The position numbers and the translations under genes were made by a program. Positions 7,145 to 15,972 of a stretch of DNA of 55,427 nucleotides are shown piece by piece; position 1 is the first letter of the stretch, and each line of letters begins with the position of its first letter. Source of the stretch: JASLDZ01 sp038226305 (GTDB taxonomy: Bacteria; Pseudomonadota; Alphaproteobacteria; Caulobacterales; Caulobacteraceae). The stretch lies in contig JBBRQN010000018.1 in NCBI GenBank assembly GCA_038226305.1, positions 1 through 55,427 of the forward strand. The letters are read 5' to 3'. The notes under the pieces were generated by a model that ran no database searches, had not been told where the DNA came from, and saw only the letters and a list, made by a program, of their open reading frames with translations.

Positions 7145-8284
7145 TCAGTCTTCGTGCAGGATGGCAGGCGCGGGCTTGCCGGTGGCGGTGCCGGCCTCCA
7201 GCGTTTCCATCAGACCCGCCGCCACCGTGAGGAACACGCCCGCGCTCGCTCCACCGGGGTCGGTGGCGGTCAAGGGCCGGCCCACGTCGCCTCCGATGCG
7301 CAGGGCCATGTCGATGGGAATCTCGCCCAGGAAGGGCGCGCCGATCTCGGCCGCAACAGCTTGCGCGCCGCCCCTTCCGAAGATCGGGATCGGTGCGCCG
7401 GTGGTGGGGTCGGAGAAATAGGCCATGTTCTCGATCACCCCCAGGATGGGCGTGGCGGTCTTTGCGAACATGGCCGCACCCCGTCGCACGTCGGCCAGGG
7501 CGACCTCCTGCGGGGTGGAGACGATCACCGCGCCATCGGTCGCCACCCGCTGGGCCAGCGTCAGCTGCACGTCGCCCGTGCCGGGGGGCATGTCGATCAC
7601 CAGGATGTCGAGGGGGGTCTCGGCGGTTCCCCACGCCACCTGCGTGAGCAGCTGGTTCACCGCCGACGAGGCCATCGGCCCCCGCCAGATCATCGCCGCC
7701 CCCGCCTCCACCAGAAAACCCACAGATGCGCAGGCGATGCCGAAGGCGTGCAGGGGCTGCAGGCGGCCGTCTTCGCCCACCGGGGGCTTCCCACTGAGGC
7801 CCAGCATGGTTGGCACGGACGGGCCGTAGACGTCGGCGTCCAGAAGGCCCGTGCGCCAGCCCAGGCTCGCGAAGGCGCAGGCCAGGTTCACCGCCACGGT
7901 CGACTTGCCCACTCCGCCCTTGCCCGATGCGACGGCGAGGATGCGCTTCACATGCGGCGGCTTGCCGGCCGCGGCAGGGCGAGCGCCGGTTTCGCCGGGC
8001 GCGGCGTGGGGCGCGGCGCGGGGCACGGGCGGGGGGCCACCGTCTTCGGTGGTGAGCACCACCTGGGCCTGCGTCACCCCCGGCAGGGCGCGCAGGGCCG
8101 CTTCGGCCGCCTCCCGCACCTGGGCATAGAGCCCGGTCTCGGAGGGCGAGACCTCCAGCATGAAGCCTACCCGGTCCTCGCTCACCACCAGCCCCCGAAC
8201 CAGCCGCGCGGCCACGAGCCCCCGGCCGGACCGGGGGTCGATCAAGGTGTCGAGGAGCTTCAGAACCTGGGCGCGGTCGGGCAT
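7145..8284 (-). CDS. mrp: Mrp/ApbC-type P-loop iron-sulfur carrier ATPase, without the CxxC motif
   Basis: This 379-residue protein has an N-terminal MIP18/DUF59-like domain (about 5-85), an Ala/Pro linker (86-110), and a MinD-type ATPase domain with the deviant Walker A GKGGVGKS (121-128), LLDADVYGPSVP (148-158) and DMPPGTGD (231-238). The family carries and transfers Fe-S clusters to apo-enzymes. Most members bind the cluster with a CxxC after the ENM helix. Here that place reads YFSDPTTG (289-296), so both cysteines are replaced. I recall similar replacements in other alphaproteobacteria, but cannot confirm that here. The gene starts 9 bases after the amidase stop, indicating one operon. 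Confidence 0.9.
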   Translation of the reverse strand: MPDRAQVLKLLDTLIDPRSGRGLVAARLVRGLVVSEDRVGFMLEVSPSETGLYAQVREAAEAALRALPGVTQAQVVLTTEDGGPPPVPRAAPHAAPGETGARPAAAGKPPHVKRILAVASGKGGVGKSTVAVNLACAFASLGWRTGLLDADVYGPSVPTMLGLSGKPPVGEDGRLQPLHAFGIACASVGFLVEAGAAMIWRGPMASSAVNQLLTQVAWGTAETPLDILVIDMPPGTGDVQLTLAQRVATDGAVIVSTPQEVALADVRRGAAMFAKTATPILGVIENMAYFSDPTTGAPIPIFGRGGAQAVAAEIGAPFLGEIPIDMALRIGGDVGRPLTATDPGGASAGVFLTVAAGLMETLEAGTATGKPAPAILHED

Positions 8285-8293
8285 GGGGAGGGC

Positions 8294-9013
8294 TTACTCC
8301 GCCCGCAGGAGGCCGACGAGCCTTGCGCGGGTCTCGCCGTCGGCGATGCCGTCCACGCGGGCGGGTCGCCAGTGGCGCTGGAAGGCGGTGACGATCTGGG
8401 TGGTCGCGGCATCGAACCTGCCCGAGGGCGCGCTGTCATATCCCAGGCGAGTCAACCCCGCCTGCAGGGCGAACACCCCCACGCCCTCGTCGCCGTCGCC
8501 CAGGGGTTCGCCGGGGGAGGGCGCAGGCTCGATCCACAGGCCGTGGCCCCGGGCCGCAAGCTCCGCCCAGGGAAACAGCTCGCCGGGGTCCATCTTGCGA
8601 TCGGGTGCCACGTCGGAGTGGGCGAGGATGCGCCCGTCGGTGATGGTCCAGCGGTCACGCAAGGCATCGAGCAGGGCGCACAGGGCGTCGATCTGCGCAG
8701 GGGGAAAGGTGCGATAGCCGAACTCGTGGCCGGGGTTCACGAGCTCGATGCCGATGGAGCGGGCGTTGATGTCGCGCTCGCCCTTCCAGAAGGCGCGGCC
8801 CGCGTGCCAGGCGCGACGCTCCTCCGCCACGAGGCGGAACACGCGACCGTCCTCCTCCACCAGCCAGTGCGCCGAGACCTCGGCCGCCGGATCGCGCAGG
8901 CGGGCCAGGGCAGCCTCGCCGGTGACCATGCCGGTGTAGTGCAGCACCACCATGTCGGGCGGGGCCGTGCGGGCGTTGAAGTTGGGGGAGGGGGCGTCGA
9001 TCACGTCGAACAT
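8294..9013 (-). CDS. N-acetylmuramoyl-L-alanine amidase (AmpD/AmiD type) with peptidoglycan-binding domain
   Basis: This 239-residue zinc amidase cleaves the bond between MurNAc and L-Ala in peptidoglycan or its fragments. The Amidase_2 domain (about 17-150) shows VVLHYTG with His25, SAHWLVEEDG, WHAGRAFWKG, SIGIELVN, and ILAHSDVAPDRKMDPG with His132 and Asp142 as further zinc ligands. A C-terminal PG_binding_1-like domain follows (about 168-236). No signal peptide is seen, which favours cytoplasmic recycling of anhydromuropeptides, as with AmpD. It heads a minus-strand operon with mrp. Confidence 0.9.
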   Translation of the reverse strand: MFDVIDAPSPNFNARTAPPDMVVLHYTGMVTGEAALARLRDPAAEVSAHWLVEEDGRVFRLVAEERRAWHAGRAFWKGERDINARSIGIELVNPGHEFGYRTFPPAQIDALCALLDALRDRWTITDGRILAHSDVAPDRKMDPGELFPWAELAARGHGLWIEPAPSPGEPLGDGDEGVGVFALQAGLTRLGYDSAPSGRFDAATTQIVTAFQRHWRPARVDGIADGETRARLVGLLRAE

Positions 9014-9179
9014 GGCCCCTTTGAGCCGCGCCCGGCGCAGGGGGTCAACCCGTGGCGGCCGTGGCGTTCAGGTCGCAAGCGGGGGAGGAAGGCGGCTGGG
9101 GCGTTCCCTTATCGGCCCGGCTCGGGCTAAGAACCGCTTGCCGTAGCTTGGCCACCGTCAGGCGCCATTCCGCTCGATC

Positions 9180-10127
9180 ATGACTGTCTCGCTCCTCCTC
9201 GCCCTGGCCCTGCAGACTGCGCCCGCCTCCGAGCCGCCGGTGCCCGTCGCCGCGCCTGCGGCCGTGGCCGAACCCACCGACATCCCCCACGGCGCACCCA
9301 CCGACGACTATGGGTTCGTGGCGTGGTGCCGGGGCGCCCTTACCGGCCACATGGAGCTCTACGCGGCCGTAAAGCCCGAGCTCGCCAAGGTCGAGGCCGA
9401 GAAGGCTGCTGTCGAGGACAAGAAGTACACCACCGACGCCCAGCGCGAGGCCGCCACGGTGCGCCGGGCCAGGGAGGCGCAGGCGGATGCCAAGCTGGAC
9501 CAGCAGCAGCTCGATGCGGGCAAGACCTATCTCAAGCTCTACAACGACGCCCTGACCGCGGCGGAGGGGGCCAACGCCTCGAACCTGCGCAAGCGGGGCG
9601 AGGAGGCGCAGGAGGGCGGCTTCCGCATCTGGGCCGCCGCCCGCCAGGCCGAGCCGCGCACGCGGATGTGGTCGTGGATCATGTGGGAGCTGCCCGCCCG
9701 GTGCGAGACCGCCGCCCGCCGCCTGAAGGATCGCTCCTCTCTCCTGGCCGGTGTGCTGAAGCCTCAGGCCGACGCGCCCGCGCCCAAGACCAGCGTGGCC
9801 GCTGCCGCGACCCTGCCGGTTGAGCCAGCCGCCACAGACCCGTCGCTGGTGATCTCCCGGCGCTCGGGCACGGCGCTTGGAGGCGGTTCCGTGCCCGCCG
9901 CAGCTCCGGCAGCGGATGTAATCGCACCCGTCGCGACCGCGCCTTCCGAGGCGGTGGCCGATGCGGGCCTGCGCGGGCCCGCCGCGCCGGCTGCCGCCGA
10001 GCCCGAGACCCCACCCGCCAGCACCGGCGACTCCTGGCTCGACGCCACCACCGGACCCCGCGCCGCGGCTCTGGCCACTCCGGCATCAGACGCCTCGCCA
10101 ACCCCTGCCTCTCCCGCCAAGCCCTGA
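9180..10127 (+). CDS. Secreted or periplasmic Ala/Pro-rich protein of unknown function
   Basis: This 315-residue protein has a short hydrophobic N-terminus (1-18) consistent with a signal sequence. Residues 40-200 are mainly charged helix with a probable coiled coil (AKVEAEKAAVEDKKYTTD and neighbours), and include the conserved-looking DDYGFVAWCRGAL and WSWIMWELPARCE segments, each with one Cys. The last 110 residues are an Ala/Pro/Thr-rich, probably unstructured tail. I recognise no family. It precedes the aminotransferase by 14 bases and may be co-transcribed with it. ATG 9180 is supported by the signal sequence. Confidence 0.7.
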   Translation: MTVSLLLALALQTAPASEPPVPVAAPAAVAEPTDIPHGAPTDDYGFVAWCRGALTGHMELYAAVKPELAKVEAEKAAVEDKKYTTDAQREAATVRRAREAQADAKLDQQQLDAGKTYLKLYNDALTAAEGANASNLRKRGEEAQEGGFRIWAAARQAEPRTRMWSWIMWELPARCETAARRLKDRSSLLAGVLKPQADAPAPKTSVAAAATLPVEPAATDPSLVISRRSGTALGGGSVPAAAPAADVIAPVATAPSEAVADAGLRGPAAPAAAEPETPPASTGDSWLDATTGPRAAALATPASDASPTPASPAKP

Positions 10128-10141
10128 AAGACCTGATCGCC

Positions 10142-11344
10142 ATGTCCCTGGAATCGGCGGCACTGCGCCGGATCAAGCCTTCGGCCACGGTCGCCATCTC
10201 CGCCGCCGCGCGCGCTCTGGCCCGGGAGGGTCGCGACATCATCGGGCTCGCGGCGGGGGAACCCGACTTCGATACGCCGGACTCCATCAAGGAGGCGGCC
10301 ATCCAGGCCATCCGCGACGGCAAGACCAAGTACACCGACCCCGACGGCCTTCCCGCCCTGAAGGAGGCTGTCGCCGCCAAGTTCGAGCGGGAGAACGGCC
10401 TCGTCTACAAGCCGTCGCAGGTGCACGTGGCCCCGGGCGGCAAGGCGGTGATCTACAACGCCCTTCTCGCCACCCTTTCGGCCGGGGACGAGGTGGTGAT
10501 CCCGGCCCCCTATTGGGTCAGCTATCCAGACATGGTGCTTCTGGCCGGGGGCGAACCCGTGATCGCGATGACCCGCGCGGACGAGGGCTTCAAGCTGAAG
10601 CCCGAGGTGCTGGAGGCCGCGATCACGCCCCGCACCAAGTGGCTGATCCTGAACTCGCCGTCGAACCCCACGGGCGCCGCCTACACCCGCGCCGAACTCG
10701 CGGCCCTGGGCGAGGTGCTGCTGCGCCATCCGCATGTCTGGGCGATGGTCGACGACATGTACGAGCACCTGATCTACGACGGGTTCGAGTTCACGACCCT
10801 GGCGCAGGTGACGCCGGAGCTGATCGACCGCACGCTGACGGTGAACGGCGTCTCCAAGGCCTATGCCATGACCGGCTGGCGCATCGGCTATGCGGGCGGG
10901 CCGGAGCCCCTCATCAAGCTCATGGCCAAGGCCATCAGCCAGACTACCTCCAACGCCTCGTCCATCAGCCAGTACGCCGCCATCGCCGCCCTGAGCGGCC
11001 CGCAGGACTTCATCGCCGAGCGGGCCAAGGCCTTCGAGGTGCGGCGAGACCTCGTGGTCTCCATGCTGAACCAGGCCACCGGCATGACCTGCGCCCGGCC
11101 CGAGGGCGCCTTCTACGTCTATCCCTCGGTCGCGGGCCTGATCGGCAAGCGCACGCATTCGGGCACGGTGATCGACGGCGACGAGGCCTTCGTTTCCGAA
11201 CTGCTCAAGGGTGAAGACGTGGCGGCCGTTCACGGCGCGGCGTTCGGCCTGTCGCCGTTCTTCCGCATCTCCTACGCCACCTCGGACTCGATCCTGGAAG
11301 AGGCCTGCCGGCGCATCCAGCGTTTCTGCGCCAGCCTGAAGTGA
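10142..11344 (+). CDS. PLP-dependent class I aspartate-type aminotransferase
   Basis: This 400-residue fold-type I enzyme swaps the amino group between aspartate-like amino acids and 2-oxoglutarate. It shows GLAAGEPDFDTPDSIKEAA (35-53), KYTDPDGLPALKEA (63-76), NSPSNPTGAAYT (171-182) and the PLP-binding Lys239 in VNGVSKAYAMTGWRIGYAGG (234-253), then the substrate carboxylate-binding Arg region near the C-terminus (FFRISYATS). The length and the GEPDF signature place it in the Ib group, as in rhizobial AatA. Its last 4 bases overlap the GTG start of the next gene. Confidence 0.92.
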   Translation: MSLESAALRRIKPSATVAISAAARALAREGRDIIGLAAGEPDFDTPDSIKEAAIQAIRDGKTKYTDPDGLPALKEAVAAKFERENGLVYKPSQVHVAPGGKAVIYNALLATLSAGDEVVIPAPYWVSYPDMVLLAGGEPVIAMTRADEGFKLKPEVLEAAITPRTKWLILNSPSNPTGAAYTRAELAALGEVLLRHPHVWAMVDDMYEHLIYDGFEFTTLAQVTPELIDRTLTVNGVSKAYAMTGWRIGYAGGPEPLIKLMAKAISQTTSNASSISQYAAIAALSGPQDFIAERAKAFEVRRDLVVSMLNQATGMTCARPEGAFYVYPSVAGLIGKRTHSGTVIDGDEAFVSELLKGEDVAAVHGAAFGLSPFFRISYATSDSILEEACRRIQRFCASLK

Positions 11345-12381
11345 GCCTGCCGGTTCTGGTCGCGGCGGGCTTGAGCAGCCTCGTGGCGGGCGCGGTTTCG
11401 GGCGGTGGGGCCTGGCTGGTCACCCGGTTCGGACCTGTGGATGCCCCCGGCAAGCGCACCTCGCACGCCGCCCCGACGCCCACGAGCGGCGGCCTCGCGA
11501 TCATCGCCGGCAGCGCGCTCGGCCTTCTGGTCTTCGCGCTGGCGTCGCGGGAGGGTCTGGCCGGTATGGCGGCGGTGGGGGCGGCGCTGTTCTTCGCGGC
11601 GGGCGCCGGGATCGCCGGCGCGCTGGATGACCTGTTCGACGTGAACGCCCAGCTGAAGCTGCTCATCGGCGTGGTGCTGGCCTCGGCCTTCGCCTGGCTG
11701 GTCGGGCCGCTCTCGCTTCTGCCGGTCATGCCGGGGTTGGATGTGCCCTTGGCTGGGTGGATCGGGCTCGGCGGCGCGATCCTGTGGATGGTCACGGCCA
11801 GCAACGCGGTGAACTTCATGGACGGGGCCAACGGCCTGGCGCCCGGCGCCCTGGTGGTGGCCTTCCTCAGCCTCGCGGTCACCGCTTTCGCCAGAGGCGC
11901 GCCGGCGGTGGGGGCCTGCGCCCTGTGCGCGGGCGTCGCCGGGGCGGCGTTCCTGCCGTTCAACCTCTCGGGCCGGTTGTTCCAGGGGGATGCGGGGGCG
12001 CTGTTCTCGTCATTCCTGTTCGCCGCCCTGTGCCTGGCGGCGGCGGGGCGCGACGGGCGGGGGCCGGTGGACCTCTACTTCGGGCCGGTTGCACTGATGC
12101 CGTTCCTGGCTGACGTGCTCCTCACGCTCCTGCGCCGGGCACGGGGGCGGCGCTCGCTCCTCTCCGCCCACCGGGAGCATCTCTACCAGCGCTGGCTGCA
12201 GGTGACGGGGGAGTCGCACGCGGTGGTGGCAGCCCGCACCGCGGCCATCATGGGGGTGGCGGGGGCGGTGGCGATCGCTGCCGCCTTTGCCGGGGAACTC
12301 GCCCAGACCGTGTCGCTGATCCTCAGTGCGGCGCTATGCTCTGTGGGCTGGGTGCTCGTAGGCCGCAAGTTAGACGCCTAG
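11341..12381 (+). CDS. WecA/MraY-like polyprenyl-phosphate sugar-1-phosphate transferase
   Basis: This 346-residue membrane protein has about ten hydrophobic helices. It belongs to glycosyltransferase family 4, which moves a sugar-1-phosphate from a UDP-sugar onto undecaprenyl phosphate. Key sites are TSHAAPTPTSGGLAI (40-54), the catalytic DD pair in AGALDDLFDV (Asp96/Asp97), SNAVNFMDGANGLAPG, FQGDAGALF, and the cytoplasmic HREHLYQRW loop. The dedicated mraY gene is elsewhere in the window, so this copy most likely starts O-antigen, capsule or exopolysaccharide. The GTG start overlaps the aminotransferase stop (GTGA). It converges on ispB with a 4-base overlap. Confidence 0.87.
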   Translation: MSLPVLVAAGLSSLVAGAVSGGGAWLVTRFGPVDAPGKRTSHAAPTPTSGGLAIIAGSALGLLVFALASREGLAGMAAVGAALFFAAGAGIAGALDDLFDVNAQLKLLIGVVLASAFAWLVGPLSLLPVMPGLDVPLAGWIGLGGAILWMVTASNAVNFMDGANGLAPGALVVAFLSLAVTAFARGAPAVGACALCAGVAGAAFLPFNLSGRLFQGDAGALFSSFLFAALCLAAAGRDGRGPVDLYFGPVALMPFLADVLLTLLRRARGRRSLLSAHREHLYQRWLQVTGESHAVVAARTAAIMGVAGAVAIAAAFAGELAQTVSLILSAALCSVGWVLVGRKLDA

Positions 12382-13391
12382 GCGGCGCGGGTGACCGCGA
12401 AGTCGGCGAGGCTTTCGAGAGAGGCCCGCCAAGGCCCGGCCGGAAACACCTGCAGGGCGGCCTTGGCGTCGTCGGCGTAGCGGCCTGCCAGACGCAGCGT
12501 CGCATCCAGCGCGCCCGAGCCGACCACGATCTCCCGCGCGCGGCGGAAGTCGCCCTCCACCTGCTCGCGCCGGTCGATGGTGCGCTCCCAGAAGGCCTGA
12601 TCGCGACCGCCGGTGCGGCCCACCGCCAGGATCAGCGGCAGGGTGGCCTTGGATTCCCGGAAGTCGTCGCCGGCGTTCTTGCCCAGGGTCTCAGCGGCCC
12701 CGCCATAGTCCAGGGCGTCGTCGGCCAGCTGGAACGCGAGGCCGAGGGCCATGCCGTAGTCGCGCAGGGCCTGCACCCGGCGGTCGGGCGCGTTCACGGC
12801 CACGCCGCCTGCCTCGGCGGCGGCGGCGAACAGCTCGGCGGTCTTGCCGCGGATGATCTCGAGATAGGTTTCTTCGTTCAGGTTCAGGTCGTGCGAGCGG
12901 GTGAGCTGCAGCACTTCGCCCTCGGCGATCACCCGGCTGGCGCGGGCCAGAATGCCCAGCGCCTGCAGCGACCCGGTCTCGACCATCAGCTCGAAGGCGC
13001 GGGCGAACAGGAAGTCTCCCACCAGGACGCTGGAGGCCCCGCCCCAGATCAGGTGAGCGGCGACCTTGCCCCGGCGCAGCTGCGACCCGTCGACTACGTC
13101 GTCGTGCAGAAGGGTTGCGGTGTGGATGAACTCCACGGCGGCGGCCAGCTTGCGGAAATTGTCGTTGTCGCCCCCGCAGAGGCGGGCGGCGGCGACGGTG
13201 AGGAGGGGGCGCAGGCGCTTGCCGCCAGCCGCGATCAGGTGCTCGGCCAGGGCCGGGATCAGGGCGACGGGGCTCTGCAGCCGGTCGAGGATGAGCGCAT
13301 CCACCGCCGCCATGTCGAGGCGGGCGAGCCCTGCCAGCGGGTCCGCCGAGCCCGCGCGCCGGGGCTGAAGCGCGGTCGCGGCGTCGGACAC
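12378..13391 (-). CDS. ispB: Octaprenyl/polyprenyl diphosphate synthase (IspB-like)
   Basis: This 337-residue all-helical trans-prenyltransferase extends farnesyl diphosphate with isopentenyl diphosphate to make the quinone side chain. It shows GGKRLRP (56-62), the first Asp-rich motif HDDVVD (96-101), the LVGDFLFARAF helix, and the second motif LADDALDYGG. The start is taken as GTG 13391 (VSDAATALQP), with GGAG about 11 bases upstream. The open frame continues to 13598, but the extra 69 residues look non-coding, and the chosen length fits the family. The ubiquinone role fits with the coq4 gene at 33275. Confidence 0.9.
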   Translation of the reverse strand: MSDAATALQPRRAGSADPLAGLARLDMAAVDALILDRLQSPVALIPALAEHLIAAGGKRLRPLLTVAAARLCGGDNDNFRKLAAAVEFIHTATLLHDDVVDGSQLRRGKVAAHLIWGGASSVLVGDFLFARAFELMVETGSLQALGILARASRVIAEGEVLQLTRSHDLNLNEETYLEIIRGKTAELFAAAAEAGGVAVNAPDRRVQALRDYGMALGLAFQLADDALDYGGAAETLGKNAGDDFRESKATLPLILAVGRTGGRDQAFWERTIDRREQVEGDFRRAREIVVGSGALDATLRLAGRYADDAKAALQVFPAGPWRASLESLADFAVTRAA

Positions 13392-13500
13392 GCTCTTGAA
13401 AACTCCGCTCGTTTCAAGCCTTGGCGGCTCGCCCGAGGCTGGGGCACAATGGTCATGCGGCCCCGTCAGGGTCAAGGCGGCGGGCCCCTGCATCCCTTCC

Positions 13501-14769
13501 ATGAGCAATCCCTCCACGCCGACCGCCGAGGGGGAATCGCCGGTTCTGACGACAGATAGTCTGCTTGGCGGCCGTGTGCAGGTGCAGCAGCCGCTCAAAG
13601 GCTATCGCGCCGGGCTGGATGCGGCCCTTCTGGCCGCCACGCTCGACCTCTCACTGGGCGAGCGCGCTCTCGAGGCGGGGTGCGGGGTGGGCGGCGCCCT
13701 CCTGCAGGCGGCGGCCCGCTTTGATGGCAGCCGCTTCGTCGGGGTGGAGCGACACCCGTCCACGGCCGCGCTCGCACGAGCCAATGCCAGCCGCAACAAC
13801 GTGCAAGGGCGGGTGGAGATCGTGGAAGGCAGCCTCGGCGAGGCTGACCTGCTGGCCGGCTTCGAGCCCTTCGACCACGCCTTCGCCAATCCGCCCTTCT
13901 TCGACGACCCCTCGGCCCTGCGTGGCCCCGCGCCTGAGCGGCGGGGGGCGTGGCTGGCGGACGGGGGGCTGGCGGAGTGGACGGTGTTCCTGCTGCAGGC
14001 CGTGAAGCCCGGGGGGCGGGTGACGATAATCCACCGGGCCGACCGGCTCGCCGATCTCCTGGCGCTCCTGTCCAAGGGTGGAGGCTCGCTGCAGGTGCGG
14101 GGGGTGCAGCCCTATGAGGAGGCGGGCGCCAAGCGGGTGCTGGTGCGCGCGGTCAAAGGGGGCAGGGCGCCCTTGCGGCTCCTCGCCCCCCTGGTCCTGC
14201 ACATGGCGGATGGCGGCTGGACGGCGCAGGCCGACAGCCTGCTGCGCGGGGATAGCGCCCTGCCGTTCGAAGAGCCGCAGCAGGGAGACGGCGGCATCAG
14301 GGTGCGGCCGTATCGCGTTGAAGATGCTGAGCCTCTTCTGAAGCTGTTTCGGCGATCGGTGCGCATCGGGGCCGCTGACCATTACACCCCCGCCCAGCTC
14401 GTCGCCTGGGCACCGGACGACCTGGCGCTGGACGCCTTCGCGCAGCGGCGTGCGGACAAGCCGTGCTGGGTGGCGCAGATCGGAGGCGAGCTCGCAGGCT
14501 TCATCGACCTCAAGCCCGACGGGCACATCGACATGCTTTACGTGTCGGCCGACCGTCAGCGGCAGGGCGTGGCCAGCCGGTTGTTCGTCGTGGTGGAAGA
14601 GGTGGCCCTGGGCAGGCGGATGCCGCGCCTGTTCACCGAGGCCAGCAAGGCGGCGCGGCCATTCTTCGAGGCGCAGGGCTTCAGCGTGGTGGCCGAGCAG
14701 GAGGTGGAGGTTCGCGGCGAACGCCTCACCAACTATCGGATGGAGAAGCGGCTCGCTCAGTCCGCGTAG
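13501..14769 (+). CDS. TrmN6-like methyltransferase fused to a GNAT acetyltransferase
   Basis: This 422-residue protein has two enzyme modules. Residues 20-250 resemble TrmN6/YfiC-type SAM methyltransferases, which methylate N6 of A37 in tRNA1(Val). Motifs are LEAGCGVGGALLQAA (57-71), FVGVERHP (79-86) and the catalytic AFANPPFF (127-134). Residues 266-418 form a GNAT domain of the YafP-like group: IRVRPYRVEDAEPLL, YTPAQLVAWAP, and the acetyl-CoA loop VSADRQRQGVASRLF (348-362). The join at about 253-265 runs in frame with no stop. ATG 13501 has no clear Shine-Dalgarno sequence. The 3' end overlaps the next, convergent gene by 13 bases. Confidence 0.83.
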   Translation: MSNPSTPTAEGESPVLTTDSLLGGRVQVQQPLKGYRAGLDAALLAATLDLSLGERALEAGCGVGGALLQAAARFDGSRFVGVERHPSTAALARANASRNNVQGRVEIVEGSLGEADLLAGFEPFDHAFANPPFFDDPSALRGPAPERRGAWLADGGLAEWTVFLLQAVKPGGRVTIIHRADRLADLLALLSKGGGSLQVRGVQPYEEAGAKRVLVRAVKGGRAPLRLLAPLVLHMADGGWTAQADSLLRGDSALPFEEPQQGDGGIRVRPYRVEDAEPLLKLFRRSVRIGAADHYTPAQLVAWAPDDLALDAFAQRRADKPCWVAQIGGELAGFIDLKPDGHIDMLYVSADRQRQGVASRLFVVVEEVALGRRMPRLFTEASKAARPFFEAQGFSVVAEQEVEVRGERLTNYRMEKRLAQSA

Positions 14770-15320
14770 AGGCGCAGGGCTTCCAGGCACAGTTCCAGCC
14801 CCGTCACGTCTTCCATCGGCGAGTCGGTGATGATCACGAGGAACCGCCGGGCCTCCGCCCAGAGGAGGGCGGTTTCGGGCAGGCCGAGGTCTTCGATCCG
14901 CGCGCCGTCCGGGTCGTGCCACACGCCCGCCTCGTCGAGCACGGCCCCGAGGTGCGCCTCCACCCGGTCGCGGTGGTCGGCCTCGGCCTCGTCGAGGATG
15001 TTCATGTAGGCGACCACCGGCTTGCCCAGCGCGCCGGCGAAGCCTGCGAGATAGGCCACCTCCGGGTTGGCGCCCGGCCCGCGCCAGGGGGTGAGGTTGG
15101 CCACCAGCGCATCGGCGGTGCGCAGGCGCCCGATGGTCTCGGCGAAGAAGGCGCGGGCGTGAAGTTCGCCGTCTTCCTCGCCCAGTTCCCCGCAGCCCGG
15201 CGGCAGGACGGCGACCAGGCCGGCAGCCTCGCAGGCGGCCTTCTGGCGCGCCTGCACCAAGGCCGCCTCAGGGCCGAACCGCTCGGGCCCGGCCAGGAAC
15301 ACGCGCTCGAATTTCCGCAT
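14757..15320 (-). CDS. Nucleoside 2-deoxyribosyltransferase-like protein
   Basis: This 187-residue protein matches the nucleoside 2-deoxyribosyltransferase family, which exchanges or hydrolyses the base of deoxynucleosides in salvage. It begins RVFLAGPERFGP (5-16, the nucleotide-binding opening). It carries RLRTADALVANLTPWRGPGANPEVAYLAGFAGALGKPVVAY (about 75-116), with the usual Asp-Asn cleft, and TDSPMEDVTGLELCLEAL at the end. ATG 15320 is chosen because the family motif starts four residues later; the upstream extension to 15473 is out of character. It converges on the TrmN6-GNAT gene. Confidence 0.8.
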   Translation of the reverse strand: MRKFERVFLAGPERFGPEAALVQARQKAACEAAGLVAVLPPGCGELGEEDGELHARAFFAETIGRLRTADALVANLTPWRGPGANPEVAYLAGFAGALGKPVVAYMNILDEAEADHRDRVEAHLGAVLDEAGVWHDPDGARIEDLGLPETALLWAEARRFLVIITDSPMEDVTGLELCLEALRLYAD

Positions 15321-15390
15321 CGCCGCCAAAGGCCCCGCTCGGCCGGCGGGGTCAAGGCGGGCGGTGGACGTGACAGCGACCCAGCCCCAC

Positions 15391-15969
15391 ATGCCGACCA
15401 TGACGCCCGACACACCGCTGCACGCCGAGGTTCTGGCCTTCTGGATCCAGGCCGGGCCGGGCCGCTGGTACAAGAAGGACGAGGCGTTCGACGCTGAACT
15501 GCGCCTGAGGTTCGGTGCGCTTCACGACGCGGCGGCCACAGGCGACTTCAAGGACTGGCTTGCAGCCCCGCGCTCCGGCGTTGCCTACCTGATCCTCACC
15601 GACCAGATCCCTCGCAACATCTTCCGCGGCTCGGCCCACGCCTTTGCCACCGACGGGCTGGCGCTTGCGGCTGCGCGCACAATGACCGAGCAGGGCCACG
15701 CCCTGCACATTGAGGCCCCCTTGCGCCAGTTCTGCTACCTGCCCTTCGAGCACTCGGAGGCGCCAGCCGACCAGGCGATGGCGGTGCGCACCTTCGAGGG
15801 CTGGGTGGACGAGGGGCTGGACGACGGCCCCAACCTCCTCCGCTACGCCCGGATGCACGCCGACATCATCGCGCGCTTCGGCCGCTTCCCGCATCGCAAC
15901 GCCGTTCTGGGCCGCACGTCCACGGCGGAGGAGCTGGCGTTCCTCAGCTCCGGCGGCTTCGCGGGGTGA
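15391..15969 (+). CDS. DUF924 family protein
   Basis: This protein of about 192 residues has the DUF924 signature: EVLAFWIQAGPGRWYKKDEAFD, then LILTDQIPRNIFRGSAHAFATD, FCYLPFEHSEAPADQ and FGRFPHRNAVLGR. The family is all-helical, resembles TPR folds and has no established biochemical role. The start is uncertain: GTG 15364 has AAGGCGG upstream, ATG 15391 and ATG 15400 are in frame, and the conserved region begins after all three. The gene stands apart from its neighbours, starting 70 bases after the divergent deoxyribosyltransferase start. Confidence 0.82.
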   Translation: MPTMTPDTPLHAEVLAFWIQAGPGRWYKKDEAFDAELRLRFGALHDAAATGDFKDWLAAPRSGVAYLILTDQIPRNIFRGSAHAFATDGLALAAARTMTEQGHALHIEAPLRQFCYLPFEHSEAPADQAMAVRTFEGWVDEGLDDGPNLLRYARMHADIIARFGRFPHRNAVLGRTSTAEELAFLSSGGFAG

Positions 15970-15972
15970 GGC

